In this document: positions 1-5,549 of the stretch, piece after piece
How positions within the stretch are numbered: position 1 is the first letter of the stretch
Layout: the number at the start of each line of letters is the position of its first letter
Origin: Rhodoluna limnophila
GTDB taxonomy: Bacteria; Actinomycetota; Actinomycetes; Actinomycetales; Microbacteriaceae
DNA: 5,549 nucleotides
Assembly (NCBI GenBank): GCA_943326655.2
Contig: CALPUC020000068.1
Span: 1-5,549 of the forward strand
Direction: 5' to 3'
Notes under the pieces: generated by a model
Seen by the model: only the letters and a program-made list of their open reading frames with translations
Told to the model about the DNA's origin: nothing
Databases searched by the model: none
Program-made: the position numbers and the translations under genes

Positions 1-2
1 CC

Positions 3-125
3 GTCACAGCCATAGTTGGTAGCGTGCTGTTCTCCCTAGTTCTACCATCTGGTCCGCCGGTACTTCTCGGTGCGTTCTGTGCCGTCGTGGTGGGTTTCAT
101 TCTGAATCGAGGCAAGAATGAATAG
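3..125 (+). CDS. azlC: AzlC-like branched-chain amino-acid permease subunit, C-terminal end only (partial)
   Basis: Only the last 40 codons are inside the window; the gene begins upstream. The visible part reads as two hydrophobic stretches separated by a PSGPP turn (VTAIVGSVLFSLVLPSG, then PVLLGAFCAVVVGFIL), ending in a short polar tail NRGKNE. This is how the last helices of AzlC permeases look, but the piece alone is too short to prove the family. The assignment rests mainly on the next gene, which has the features of AzlD, AzlC's usual small partner. In known systems AzlC and AzlD together export branched-chain amino acids or analogues across the cytoplasmic membrane. The stop codon lies inside the start of azlD (ATGAATAG, 8-bp overlap), so the two are probably translationally coupled. 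Alternative: another small-partner integral membrane protein. Confidence 0.7.
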   Translation, partial: VTAIVGSVLFSLVLPSGPPVLLGAFCAVVVGFILNRGKNE

Positions 126-441
126 CTGGATTGCCATTATTGCCGCCTCGGCAGCTGTATTTTCATGGAAGTTTCTAGGGCACCTCGTGCCTCGCAAGTT
201 TTTAGAGTCGAAATTCTTGCAGAAGCTGGCAGGCTTCCTCACAATCGCACTCTTAGCTGGCCTGGTAGGAGTACAAACTTTCATCGGCACGAACTCTTCA
301 ACCGCTAAGCAGGAATTGGTTTTCGATGCCCGCTTTGCGGCTCTAATACTGGCAATGGTTCTCTTGAAACTTAGGGCGCCGTTTATCGTCATAGTTCTAG
401 CCGCGGCGGCCACGGCAGCTCTGCTTCGATTAGCCTTCTAA
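118..441 (+). CDS. azlD: AzlD-like small subunit of a branched-chain amino-acid exporter
   Basis: A 107-residue, very hydrophobic protein of normal AzlD length. It shows about four membrane segments (near residues 3-18, 36-57, 71-84 and 88-105). Its second half has the typical family layout: a D-x-R just before a helix (D70, R72), then LILAMVLLKLRAPFIVIVL, in which AzlD proteins place a basic residue between the last two helices (here K84/R86). AzlD works with AzlC in the cytoplasmic membrane to export branched-chain amino acids; substrate specificity cannot be read from the sequence. The ATG at 118 is preceded by CGAGG (108-112) at a 5-base spacing and overlaps the azlC stop by 8 bp. At its 3' end the last 12 bases, including the TAA, lie within the oppositely oriented deformylase gene. 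Some AzlCD-like pairs have other or unknown substrates. Confidence 0.85.
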   Translation: MNSWIAIIAASAAVFSWKFLGHLVPRKFLESKFLQKLAGFLTIALLAGLVGVQTFIGTNSSTAKQELVFDARFAALILAMVLLKLRAPFIVIVLAAAATAALLRLAF

Positions 442-996
442 GTTATCCCGGCCAGGTAGCCAAGAAACTCCTGGTTTTCCCCAACCGCGTTCTCTAATCA
501 TGAGTTTGCGCTCGTCATGCCACTCTTTATCAAGCCGGTCTAGGTAAAGAAGCCCGTCCAGGTGATCAAATTCGTGTTGCATGATTCTGGCGAACCAACC
601 TTCGGCGTCAATTCTCACCGGGTTCTGGTTCAAATCCACCCCGGTAACTACAGCTCGCTCTGCTCGTTTTAATGGAAATCTTTCACCGGGGGCCGATAGA
701 CAGCCCTCAACTTCGGTGTCTTCATCTGCCGGTCCAGTTTCTATCGGCCCTAGCTCAAGTACCGGATTGATAACCTCACCGCGACGGGGATTACCCTCAT
801 CGTCGTCGTAGTTGTAGACAAAAACTCTCAGACCAACGCCGATTTGAGGGGCGGCTAACCCTACTCCCGGGGCTTTATCCATGGTTTCGTACATGTCTTC
901 AACCAACCGCACTAGGTTTTCATCGAACGAGGTCACCTCGGCGGCACGAGCGTGCAAGACGGGCTCCCCAGCGATAAAGATTGGTCGAATGGTCAT
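430..996 (-). CDS. def: Peptide deformylase
   Basis: Cytoplasmic metalloenzyme that removes the N-formyl group from the initiator methionine of new proteins. All three signature motifs are present and complete in the 188 residues: GVGLAAPQ (residues 44-51, the oxyanion-side motif with Q51), EGCLS (97-101, with metal ligand C99), and QHEFDHLDG (140-148, with metal ligands H141 and H145 and catalytic E142). It should therefore be active. The length is usual for bacterial deformylases, with a C-terminal extension past the HExxH helix (about 150-188) of the sort common in actinobacterial members. It stands alone rather than next to fmt, so it may be one of several paralogues. The ATG has no purine-rich ribosome binding site; instead a -10-like TATCAT sits just upstream, which suggests leaderless expression. 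It converges on azlD and overlaps it by 12 bp, and it diverges from the DMT transporter gene. Confidence 0.97.
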   Translation of the reverse strand: MTIRPIFIAGEPVLHARAAEVTSFDENLVRLVEDMYETMDKAPGVGLAAPQIGVGLRVFVYNYDDDEGNPRRGEVINPVLELGPIETGPADEDTEVEGCLSAPGERFPLKRAERAVVTGVDLNQNPVRIDAEGWFARIMQHEFDHLDGLLYLDRLDKEWHDERKLMIRERGWGKPGVSWLPGRDNLEG

Positions 997-1008
997 TCAA
1001 AAATGATA
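997..1008 (-). promoter_or_regulatory. Candidate -10 promoter element placing the pdf transcript start at its ATG
   Basis: Read on the minus strand, TATCAT (1008 to 1003) fits the TAnnnT pattern of a -10 box and is followed by TTTTGA and then the ATG. Initiation about seven bases after the box would fall on the A of the start codon, giving a leaderless mRNA. This agrees with the absence of a Shine-Dalgarno sequence (the bases ahead are GGTCTGGG, then the box). I could not find a convincing -35 at 16-18 bases. Leaderless genes are common in actinobacteria; the assignment here is inferred. Confidence 0.4.
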
Positions 1009-1071
1009 CCCAGACCTGGCTGTTCGAAGTGTGAAAATGGTTAGGCTTAAGTGTTCACCCAGAGGAGTTAG

Positions 1072-1947
1072 ATGTTTCGCGCTATAGCTATCTCGCTTTC
1101 GCTTTTGGCTGCCGTGGCCCTGGCCTTCGGAGCCCAGTTTCAGAATGATTCGGTAACAAAGAACAGCGATAAAAAAGCTGGCGAGAAAAGTGGCGTAGGT
1201 TTCCGTAACCTGCTCAAACTCTTCGGCGACAAGCGCTGGCTCACCGGAATGTCTTTTCTTTCGGCCGGAGCCGTGCTGCAGATTTCCGCTCTGACTATGG
1301 CTCCCTTGATTGTGGTTCAGCCGATCGGTGCTCTGGCTCTGGTAATCACCTCACTGCTCAACGCCAGAGCGACTAAAACCCCAATCACTAGAGCCACCTG
1401 GATTGCCATCGCCATCTGTACTGCTGGTATCGCGGTTTTCGTAACACTGGCAACTACCATTGGCGACGACCAGCGATCACTAACCGACGGCGACCTAGTG
1501 TCGCTTCTAGCCGTCATTTCTGCGGTTCTCGCGGTCTTCGGCGCACTTTTCTTCGCTACTCGCAAGAAAGCTACCGCGTTGAATTTTATTCTCGGAGCTG
1601 GTGTTCTCTACGGCTTTGGAATTGTGTTTATCAAGGCTGTTATTCAGAGGGTCGCTCAGGGCAATGTTGAGTGGCTAACTCTTTGCTGTGTGGCGGCGGC
1701 AATCGGGGCCATTATTCTCGGTGCATGGTTCGTTCAGAATGCATACGCCTCAGGCCCACCAGACCTAGTCATTGCGGGTCTAACAGTTATCGACCCAATG
1801 GTTGCGATTTCCATCGGAATGGTTATCCTGGGTGAAGCCTCAAACGCTTCTCCACTAAACATGCTGGTGTTCATCCTGAGCGGAGCCACGGCGGCTCTCG
1901 GCGTTTGGATGCTTTCTAAGGTTCATCCGGAGTTGCGAGGAAAATAG
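1072..1947 (+). CDS. DMT-superfamily (NIPA/EamA-like) integral membrane transporter, nine predicted helices
   Basis: A 291-residue membrane protein with about nine hydrophobic helices (near 3-22, 57-75, 78-97, 107-128, 142-162, 169-190, 201-222, 231-253, 262-283) and a polar loop of about 35 residues after the first. The strongest family mark is AL-TMAPLIVVQPIGALALV (about residues 73-91). This A-P-L-x-V-x-P-x-G-A pattern is shared by NIPA-type and EamA-like DMT proteins; a second copy-like element, V(239)-I-D-P-M, sits in helix 8. Nine helices resemble NIPA magnesium transporters more than the ten of classical EamA exporters, but the substrate cannot be deduced. The start is well supported: AGAGGAG (1061-1067) lies 4 bases before the ATG. 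Its TAG shares its last base with the GTG of the glycosyltransferase gene, so the two are a coupled operon. A role in moving a precursor or product of that enzyme is possible but only inferred from position. Confidence 0.85.
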   Translation: MFRAIAISLSLLAAVALAFGAQFQNDSVTKNSDKKAGEKSGVGFRNLLKLFGDKRWLTGMSFLSAGAVLQISALTMAPLIVVQPIGALALVITSLLNARATKTPITRATWIAIAICTAGIAVFVTLATTIGDDQRSLTDGDLVSLLAVISAVLAVFGALFFATRKKATALNFILGAGVLYGFGIVFIKAVIQRVAQGNVEWLTLCCVAAAIGAIILGAWFVQNAYASGPPDLVIAGLTVIDPMVAISIGMVILGEASNASPLNMLVFILSGATAALGVWMLSKVHPELRGK

Positions 1948-3368
1948 TGACTCCCCAAACGGTTGTTATTGCCTGCGACACATTTGCCCCAGATCACAAC
2001 GGTTCGGCAACCTTCGCCAAAAATCTCGCCTGCGAACTCCAAACCCGCGGCTATGAGGTTCATGTCATCGCTCCGGCGTTTTCAAAGCTCTACGGAACTT
2101 TCCGAGAAAAGCACGACGGTATTCCGATCGTGGTGCATCGCCTTAAAAGTTACGCTTTGCCGTTCCATCCGACGCAGAGGTTTGTCAACCCGGCCGGGCT
2201 CACTCGGAAATTAGATGGTTTGATTTCGGCAATCTCCCCGCAAGTGGTTCACATCCAATCACACCTAAACGTTGGGCACCACGCCGCCGCTGCTGCAAAG
2301 TCAAACAAAATTCGCTTGATTGCCACAAATCACCTAAACGCCGAGAGTTTTGTGGAGAACGTTTTGCTCGCACCGAGCTTCATAAAGAAATTCTTGGCAA
2401 AAATGCTCATGCGCGATGCTGCCAACGTTTTTCGTTCAGCTGATTCGGTCGTAGCTCCAACGCTGCGTTCGGCTCAACTGCTAGAGAGCGTTATTCCTAA
2501 TCTGCCTGTCTACGCAATTTCCGGAGGCGTGGAACTCTCGCGCTTCAACTCATTGCCGACACCAAGCCAAGAGGCAAAAACGATTACCTATGTTGGTCGC
2601 CTAGATCGAGAAAAGCACGTCTACGTTCTCTTAGAGGCGCTAGCCAAGCTACCCGGTGACCTGAAACTTGAGCTAATCGGTTCGGGAAATCAGCAGTCAG
2701 AACTTGCCGCTTTGGCGAAGCAGTTGAAAGTGTCCGATCGGGTGACTTTCTTTGACGATCTCAACGACGACGAGGTGATTCTCCGGTTGGGTAAAGCGTC
2801 AGTTTTCGTAATGCCGTCGATTCAGGAATTACAGTCAATGGCAACCTTGGAGGCCATGGCGGCAGGGCGTGTAATCGTTGCCGCCGAAGCTATGGCTCTG
2901 CCTTATCTCGTTGAATCTGGAGTCAATGGCTACCTGTTCCGCCCTGACTCACCAAACAACCTGGCCGAGAAGATTCAGAAGGTCTTCAACCTACCCAAAT
3001 CGCTCTTCGATGAAATGGGTCGGGCTTCACGCGAACGGGCAGCGCAGCACGATCTAGCCGACACGGTAACGAGCTATGAGCGGCTATATGCGGGGGAGAG
3101 CCCTCTACCTTCTGACATTCACACCGAACGCGGATATACAGCGCCAGCGGGCGTAGGTGAGCGAATTGGTGATTTGGTGCGCAAGAGCACATCAACGTTG
3201 GAAAAGGGCGCCAACGGCGTTCTGGAACGCTTAGACGGCGTGCGCGGTTCTGTTGCCGAGACTTTTGGGGATGTGCGCTTCCTGATCACACGTCGAGGTA
3301 AAAGAGTCACCAAAAAACTCAGCGCATCGCTTCGTAAGGCTTTGGAGCGAATCAGAAGAGACGACTAG
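1947..3368 (+). CDS. GT4-family (GT-B fold) glycosyltransferase with a basic C-terminal tail
   Basis: A 473-residue retaining, nucleotide-sugar-dependent glycosyltransferase. The N-terminal acceptor domain (about 5-190) begins with the usual beta strand and glycine loop (VVIACDTFAPDHNGSATF, residues 6-23) and contains HIQSH (102-106) and TNH (127-129), typical of GT4 enzymes acting on lipids. The C-terminal donor domain (about 210-382) has YVGRLDREKH (215-224, with R218 and K223 as usual phosphate contacts), IGSG (244-247) and the EX7E motif E294/E302 in ELQSMATLEAMA. The style resembles PimB/MgtA-like mannosyl- or glucosyltransferases of glycolipid synthesis; the exact sugar and acceptor are unknown. 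After the catalytic core comes a tail of about 90 residues that such enzymes normally lack. GTG start, preceded by GAGGA (1937-1941) at 5 bases and overlapping the DMT stop by one base, so probably translationally coupled. No signal peptide; likely a peripheral enzyme on the inner face of the membrane. Confidence 0.92.
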   Translation: MTPQTVVIACDTFAPDHNGSATFAKNLACELQTRGYEVHVIAPAFSKLYGTFREKHDGIPIVVHRLKSYALPFHPTQRFVNPAGLTRKLDGLISAISPQVVHIQSHLNVGHHAAAAAKSNKIRLIATNHLNAESFVENVLLAPSFIKKFLAKMLMRDAANVFRSADSVVAPTLRSAQLLESVIPNLPVYAISGGVELSRFNSLPTPSQEAKTITYVGRLDREKHVYVLLEALAKLPGDLKLELIGSGNQQSELAALAKQLKVSDRVTFFDDLNDDEVILRLGKASVFVMPSIQELQSMATLEAMAAGRVIVAAEAMALPYLVESGVNGYLFRPDSPNNLAEKIQKVFNLPKSLFDEMGRASRERAAQHDLADTVTSYERLYAGESPLPSDIHTERGYTAPAGVGERIGDLVRKSTSTLEKGANGVLERLDGVRGSVAETFGDVRFLITRRGKRVTKKLSASLRKALERIRRDD

Positions 3369-3371
3369 GCT
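3342..3371 (+). promoter_or_regulatory. Candidate promoter for the tRNA gene, inside the end of the glycosyltransferase gene
   Basis: TTGGAG (3342-3347) and TAGGCT (3366-3371) are separated by 18 bases and resemble a -35/-10 pair. Initiation would fall near 3378, about 9 bases before the mature tRNA 5' end. The elements are imperfect matches. The tRNA could instead be transcribed by read-through from the DMT-GT unit. Confidence 0.3.
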
Positions 3372-3375
3372 AGTC
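3363..3375. repeat. Short perfect palindrome over the glycosyltransferase stop codon
   Basis: GACTAG-G-CTAGTC is a 6-bp inverted repeat around one central base; its left arm contains the TAG stop codon of the upstream gene (3366-3368). As RNA it could form at most a 5-bp stem with a 3-base loop, or slightly longer with a bulge using flanking AGA and TCT. No U-run follows, so it is not an intrinsic terminator. It overlaps the candidate -10 box and could be a protein-binding site, or chance. Confidence 0.35.
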
Positions 3376-3386
3376 TCTTGTGACCA

Positions 3387-3460
<74 letters not shown>

Positions 3461-3461
3461 C

Positions 3462-3974
3462 ATGATGATTTTGCGTTTGCCAACCATTCGTGACGAAGCC
3501 GATTTGCGCCAAGCACATCGTGAATTGGAACTGGACGGCTCTAATTTTCTTCTTGACGGATTTCAAGGGGATGAGACCCCATTCGACGAGTACCTTATTA
3601 GAGTGACTGACAGTCTCCAGGGAGCCAATCTGTTACCAGACCGGGTGGCCTCAACTTTTTTAGTGGCTGAGGTTGATGGAGAAATTGTTGGCAGAAGTTC
3701 AATCCGCCACGAACTGAACGATTGGCTCAACCAGTTCGGTGGTCACATCGGCTACGCGGTAAGACCTGATCACCGAATGCGAGGCTATGCATCGGAGATA
3801 CTTCGGCAGTCTATAGTTCTAGCCAAAGAGCTGGGTCTTCATAGAATCCTCCTTACCTGCAACGACGACAATCTAGGTTCCATCAGGGTGATCGAAAAGC
3901 ACGGGGGAGAGTTGGAAGATAAAGTCGATGACAACGGTAGGTTGCTTCGCAGATATTGGATCAATAACTCCTAG
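3462..3974 (+). CDS. GNAT-family N-acetyltransferase (COG3981-like)
   Basis: A 170-residue single-domain acetyl-CoA-dependent acetyltransferase, normal size for the family, probably cytoplasmic. The acetyl-CoA-binding motif A is clear: strand HIGYAVRPDHR (95-105) followed by the pyrophosphate loop R105-M-R-G108-Y-A110. The usual GNAT motif B region follows, with LTCNDDNLGSIRVIEKHGG (131-149), where N137 and S140 sit at the expected places. The middle has the ST-FLVAEVDGEIVGRSSIRH strands (64-83), and the end is RRYWI, typical of the COG3981 group of predicted acetyltransferases. The acceptor is unknown. The first possible ATG (3462) is one base after the tRNA; a second ATG follows at 3465. 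No ribosome binding site can exist outside the tRNA itself, so the mRNA may become leaderless after tRNA 3' processing. The stop codon is within a small inverted repeat (3966-3978). Confidence 0.92.
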   Translation: MMILRLPTIRDEADLRQAHRELELDGSNFLLDGFQGDETPFDEYLIRVTDSLQGANLLPDRVASTFLVAEVDGEIVGRSSIRHELNDWLNQFGGHIGYAVRPDHRMRGYASEILRQSIVLAKELGLHRILLTCNDDNLGSIRVIEKHGGELEDKVDDNGRLLRRYWINNS

Positions 3975-3978
3975 AGTT
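3966..3978. repeat. Small inverted repeat over the acetyltransferase stop codon
   Basis: AACTC-CTA-GAGTT forms a 5-bp stem around three bases, and the TAG stop (3972-3974) lies at its centre. It has the same layout as the palindrome at the glycosyltransferase stop but a different sequence. There is no T-run after it, so terminator function is unlikely. Confidence 0.25.
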
Positions 3979-3998
3979 CACTCCAACGAAAGGTTTTC

Positions 3999-4268
3999 AT
4001 GACCAGGAACAATTCTCAACACGAGATAGGTACCGAAACTTGGCTTGCGGAGATGATTGCGCTGGGTGCGAGTGCGGATGTCATGGGAATCGGCTTGAAG
4101 AAAATTGACTCTGCTCTACAACTTGAAATCTGGGATGAATGGCCGGATTTGGGATTCATCTCCGAGGTCAGGGTTTTACTCAAGGGAGAGCGCACTCGAG
4201 CACCTCGCACGCGTCCTGGCGTGTTGGCGCTGTCGGGAATGCCTTATCTGCTCAGATCGTCACGCTAA
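3999..4268 (+). CDS. Hypothetical protein of 89 residues, family not recognised
   Basis: I do not recognise this protein. The ATG is well placed: GAAAGG (3988-3993) lies 5 bases before it, and the gene sits 24 bases after the acetyltransferase stop in the same direction, so it is probably real and co-transcribed. Residues 1-62 look like a folded small soluble domain with alternating hydrophobic and acidic stretches (TWLAEMIALGASADVMGIGL, then QLEIWDEWPDLGFISEVRVLL). No membrane segment, signal peptide or known catalytic motif is visible. From about residue 63 the composition changes to a basic, proline-containing tail (GERTRAPRTRPG), which could mean a frame change near 4185 or simply a flexible end. 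Nineteen bases separate its stop from the converging MFS gene. It could be a lineage-specific gene or a decayed remnant. Confidence 0.5.
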   Translation: MTRNNSQHEIGTETWLAEMIALGASADVMGIGLKKIDSALQLEIWDEWPDLGFISEVRVLLKGERTRAPRTRPGVLALSGMPYLLRSSR

Positions 4269-4287
4269 GTAGCCATCCGTCAAACCG

Positions 4288-5520
4288 CTAGTCGGTGTAT
4301 TTTGCTTCCAAGTTGCGAACGCTCGGAATCATCAGGCTGCCAACTATTGCTAAAGCAGAAACCGCAGCCCCAATAATTAGCGTTTCATTGATTCCTATGG
4401 CAATAGCCAACGGGCCAGCAACGATGATTCCCAACGGACCGAAAACAAAAGAACCGAAGGAGTCGTAGGAGTTAACTCGTGAAAGAGACTCCGACGGAAC
4501 GTTCTGTTGGATAGTGGTGGCCCACATTACATAGAAGATGTCCATAGCAATTCCAACTGCAATCGCTGAAAGTAGCAGAACGATAATTGGCTGAACAGTT
4601 CCAAAGGCAAGTGTGAAAACCGGTTCGGCTAGCATCAAAATCATCACTAGGCGTAACGGGTATCTGGGTCGAATCTTGTTGGCAATTACCGTGCCGATCA
4701 AAAATCCTAAGCTCATAAATCCAAGGACCAGACCCCACGTGGCAGCACCGTCATAGTGTTCTCTGGTTTGGAGCGCTCCGAGCACAGCCCAGATCGCCTC
4801 GAAAGTCATGTTGATAAAGGCGAATGCCACCACGATGGTCACAAGCCAGGTGCGCGTTTTGAACTCTTTCCAGCCGAGCTTCAGTTCGCGCAGAAAGTTC
4901 ACTTTCTCGCCCTGCACAGCCTGTCCGGGTTGCGGCAACTTCGACAATGGATAAACCAGAGCTCCGGCGATTAGGAAAGTTAGTGCGTCGATAACAAGCG
5001 ACCAACCAACTCCAAAATCGATAACCACCAAACCGGCACCAGCAGTTCCGAACATGAATGCGATGTTTGAGCCAAAACCGATGGCCGCGTTGGCGCTCTG
5101 AAGTTTCGACTCTGGAACGATGATTGGAACCAAACCAGCAAAAGCCGGATACCAGATGCCATTGAGAAGTCCGGAGAGAAGACCGACGATTGTGAGTAAC
5201 CAAACGCTTGGCGATCCGGTGATGAATGACCAGGCGGCAATCAGTATTAGCACGCTCAGCCACATGTCGGCCAGGCCCATAACCTTGGCGCGCCCATACT
5301 TATCGGCGATTGTTCCGCCAACGATCAGGAGCAGGAGAATCGGTACCGTCCTAGCTCCTTGAACGAGGCTAAGCGACCCAGCGTCGGCTCCAGCAATGTC
5401 TAAAACACCAAAAGCTAAAGCTACCGGCGACATTCCGTTCCCAAAATTTGAAATGGTTCGAGCCGCAAAAAACTGGTAGAACTTCGGAACACCAGCAAGT
5501 TCTTTGAGTGTTTTTATCAA
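4288..5520 (-). CDS. MFS transporter, MFS_3 / EntS-like drug or metabolite exporter
   Basis: A 410-residue polytopic membrane protein with the usual twelve-helix, two-bundle plan: a long cytoplasmic loop (about 192-222, rich in K/E) sits between the halves. The loop between helices 2 and 3 carries the MFS motif A, GGTIADKYGRAKV (68-80), with D73 and R77. The phrases ESKLQSANAAIGFGSN (137-152) and SRVNSYDSFGSFVFGPLG (347-364) are typical of the MFS_3 group, which includes the enterobactin exporter EntS and macrolide/drug exporter-like proteins. It most likely exports a small molecule by proton antiport; the substrate is unknown. The best start is a TTG giving MIKTLKELAG, which puts FYQFFAARTISNFG right before helix 1 as usual. 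GGAAAA (5531 to 5526) lies upstream, and no in-frame ATG or GTG lies between this TTG and the upstream in-frame TGA. It is transcribed towards the 89-codon ORF. Confidence 0.93.
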   Translation of the reverse strand: MIKTLKELAGVPKFYQFFAARTISNFGNGMSPVALAFGVLDIAGADAGSLSLVQGARTVPILLLLIVGGTIADKYGRAKVMGLADMWLSVLILIAAWSFITGSPSVWLLTIVGLLSGLLNGIWYPAFAGLVPIIVPESKLQSANAAIGFGSNIAFMFGTAGAGLVVIDFGVGWSLVIDALTFLIAGALVYPLSKLPQPGQAVQGEKVNFLRELKLGWKEFKTRTWLVTIVVAFAFINMTFEAIWAVLGALQTREHYDGAATWGLVLGFMSLGFLIGTVIANKIRPRYPLRLVMILMLAEPVFTLAFGTVQPIIVLLLSAIAVGIAMDIFYVMWATTIQQNVPSESLSRVNSYDSFGSFVFGPLGIIVAGPLAIAIGINETLIIGAAVSALAIVGSLMIPSVRNLEAKYTD

Positions 5521-5525
5521 GACTT

Positions 5526-5531
5526 TTTTCC
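5526..5531 (-). promoter_or_regulatory. Ribosome binding site supporting the TTG start of the MFS gene
   Basis: On the minus strand GGAAAA precedes the TTG by 5 bases (8 counted from the GGA). It decides in favour of TTG at 5520, because the next in-frame ATG is codon 30, inside the first helix. Confidence 0.5.
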
Positions 5532-5540
5532 AAGTTTTTC

Positions 5541-5549
5541 AAAGTAGCA
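5541..5549 (-). promoter_or_regulatory. Candidate extended -10 promoter of the MFS gene
   Basis: Minus strand TGC-TACTTT at the window edge fits an extended -10 (TGn + TAnnnT). Initiation near 5534 would leave a leader of about 14 bases holding the ribosome binding site. The -35 would lie outside the window. Confidence 0.3.

Noticed and set aside
42..413. 123-codon open frame antisense to azlD
   Set aside because: Basic, low-complexity product opposite a clear AzlD gene; a shadow frame.
452..478. Possible terminator: CCAGG and CCTGG arms followed by TTTT, on the + strand after azlD
   Set aside because: The stem is only 5 bp with a 13-base loop, the T-run is short, and the whole element lies within pdf coding sequence; too weak to call.
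581..811. 76-codon open frame antisense to pdf
   Set aside because: Ser/Pro-rich product opposite the conserved deformylase motifs; a shadow frame.
1042..1047. TAGGCT as a -10 box for the DMT transporter gene
   Set aside because: The bases 16-18 upstream do not resemble a -35, so nothing supports it beyond a common TAnnnT match.
4269..4287. Bidirectional terminator between the 89-codon ORF and the MFS gene
   Set aside because: The 19-base gap shows no stable inverted repeat and no T-run.
4751..5263. 170-codon open frame on the minus strand in another frame of the MFS gene, plus shorter ones on both strands
   Set aside because: They overlap a complete MFS transporter with clear motifs; their Arg/Ser/Cys/His-rich products have no domain-like pattern and no ribosome binding site.

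Overview
This is an ordinary, densely packed bacterial chromosome segment of moderate GC (roughly half), with short intergenic gaps, Shine-Dalgarno-led genes, and ATG, GTG and TTG starts. The gene content suggests a Gram-positive actinobacterium: an AzlCD pair, a peptide deformylase carrying the EGCLS motif, a NIPA/EamA-like DMT transporter directly followed by a GT4 glycosyltransferase, a COG3981-type acetyltransferase and an MFS_3-type exporter. The moderate GC and compactness would fit a small-genome, Microbacteriaceae-like freshwater lineage. That placement is inferred from protein style only and was not tested.

Layout. At the left edge lies the 3' end of an azlC-like gene (+), overlapping azlD (+) by 8 bp; together they would make a branched-chain amino-acid exporter. 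azlD runs tail-to-tail into a peptide deformylase gene (-), and the two overlap by 12 bp. A 75-bp divergent intergenic region then separates pdf (-) from a rightward two-gene unit: a nine-helix DMT transporter and a GT4 glycosyltransferase that share one base (stop/start TAGTG) and are almost certainly co-translated. Next comes a tRNA gene with a CAT anticodon (elongator Met, or Ile2). One base after its discriminator base lies the first possible ATG of a GNAT acetyltransferase gene. An unrecognised 89-codon ORF with a good ribosome binding site follows. The right end is a convergent MFS transporter gene (-) whose best start is a TTG near the window edge.

How the genes work together. Three clusters have clear or likely links: azlC-azlD (two-component export of branched-chain amino acids), DMT-GT4 (coupled expression, with a possible shared role in envelope glycolipid or glycan metabolism), and tRNA-GNAT (probably one transcript, separated by tRNA 3' processing). 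Pdf is a housekeeping enzyme that removes the formyl group from new proteins. The MFS exporter and the 89-codon ORF have no visible link to their neighbours. No stretch longer than about 100 bases lacks a gene. I see no CRISPR array, insertion sequence, attachment site, prophage or defence gene, and no convincing intrinsic terminator. The most unusual points are the tRNA/GNAT junction, a possible leaderless pdf promoter and the basic C-terminal tail on the glycosyltransferase. I find no clear sign of an undescribed multi-gene system.
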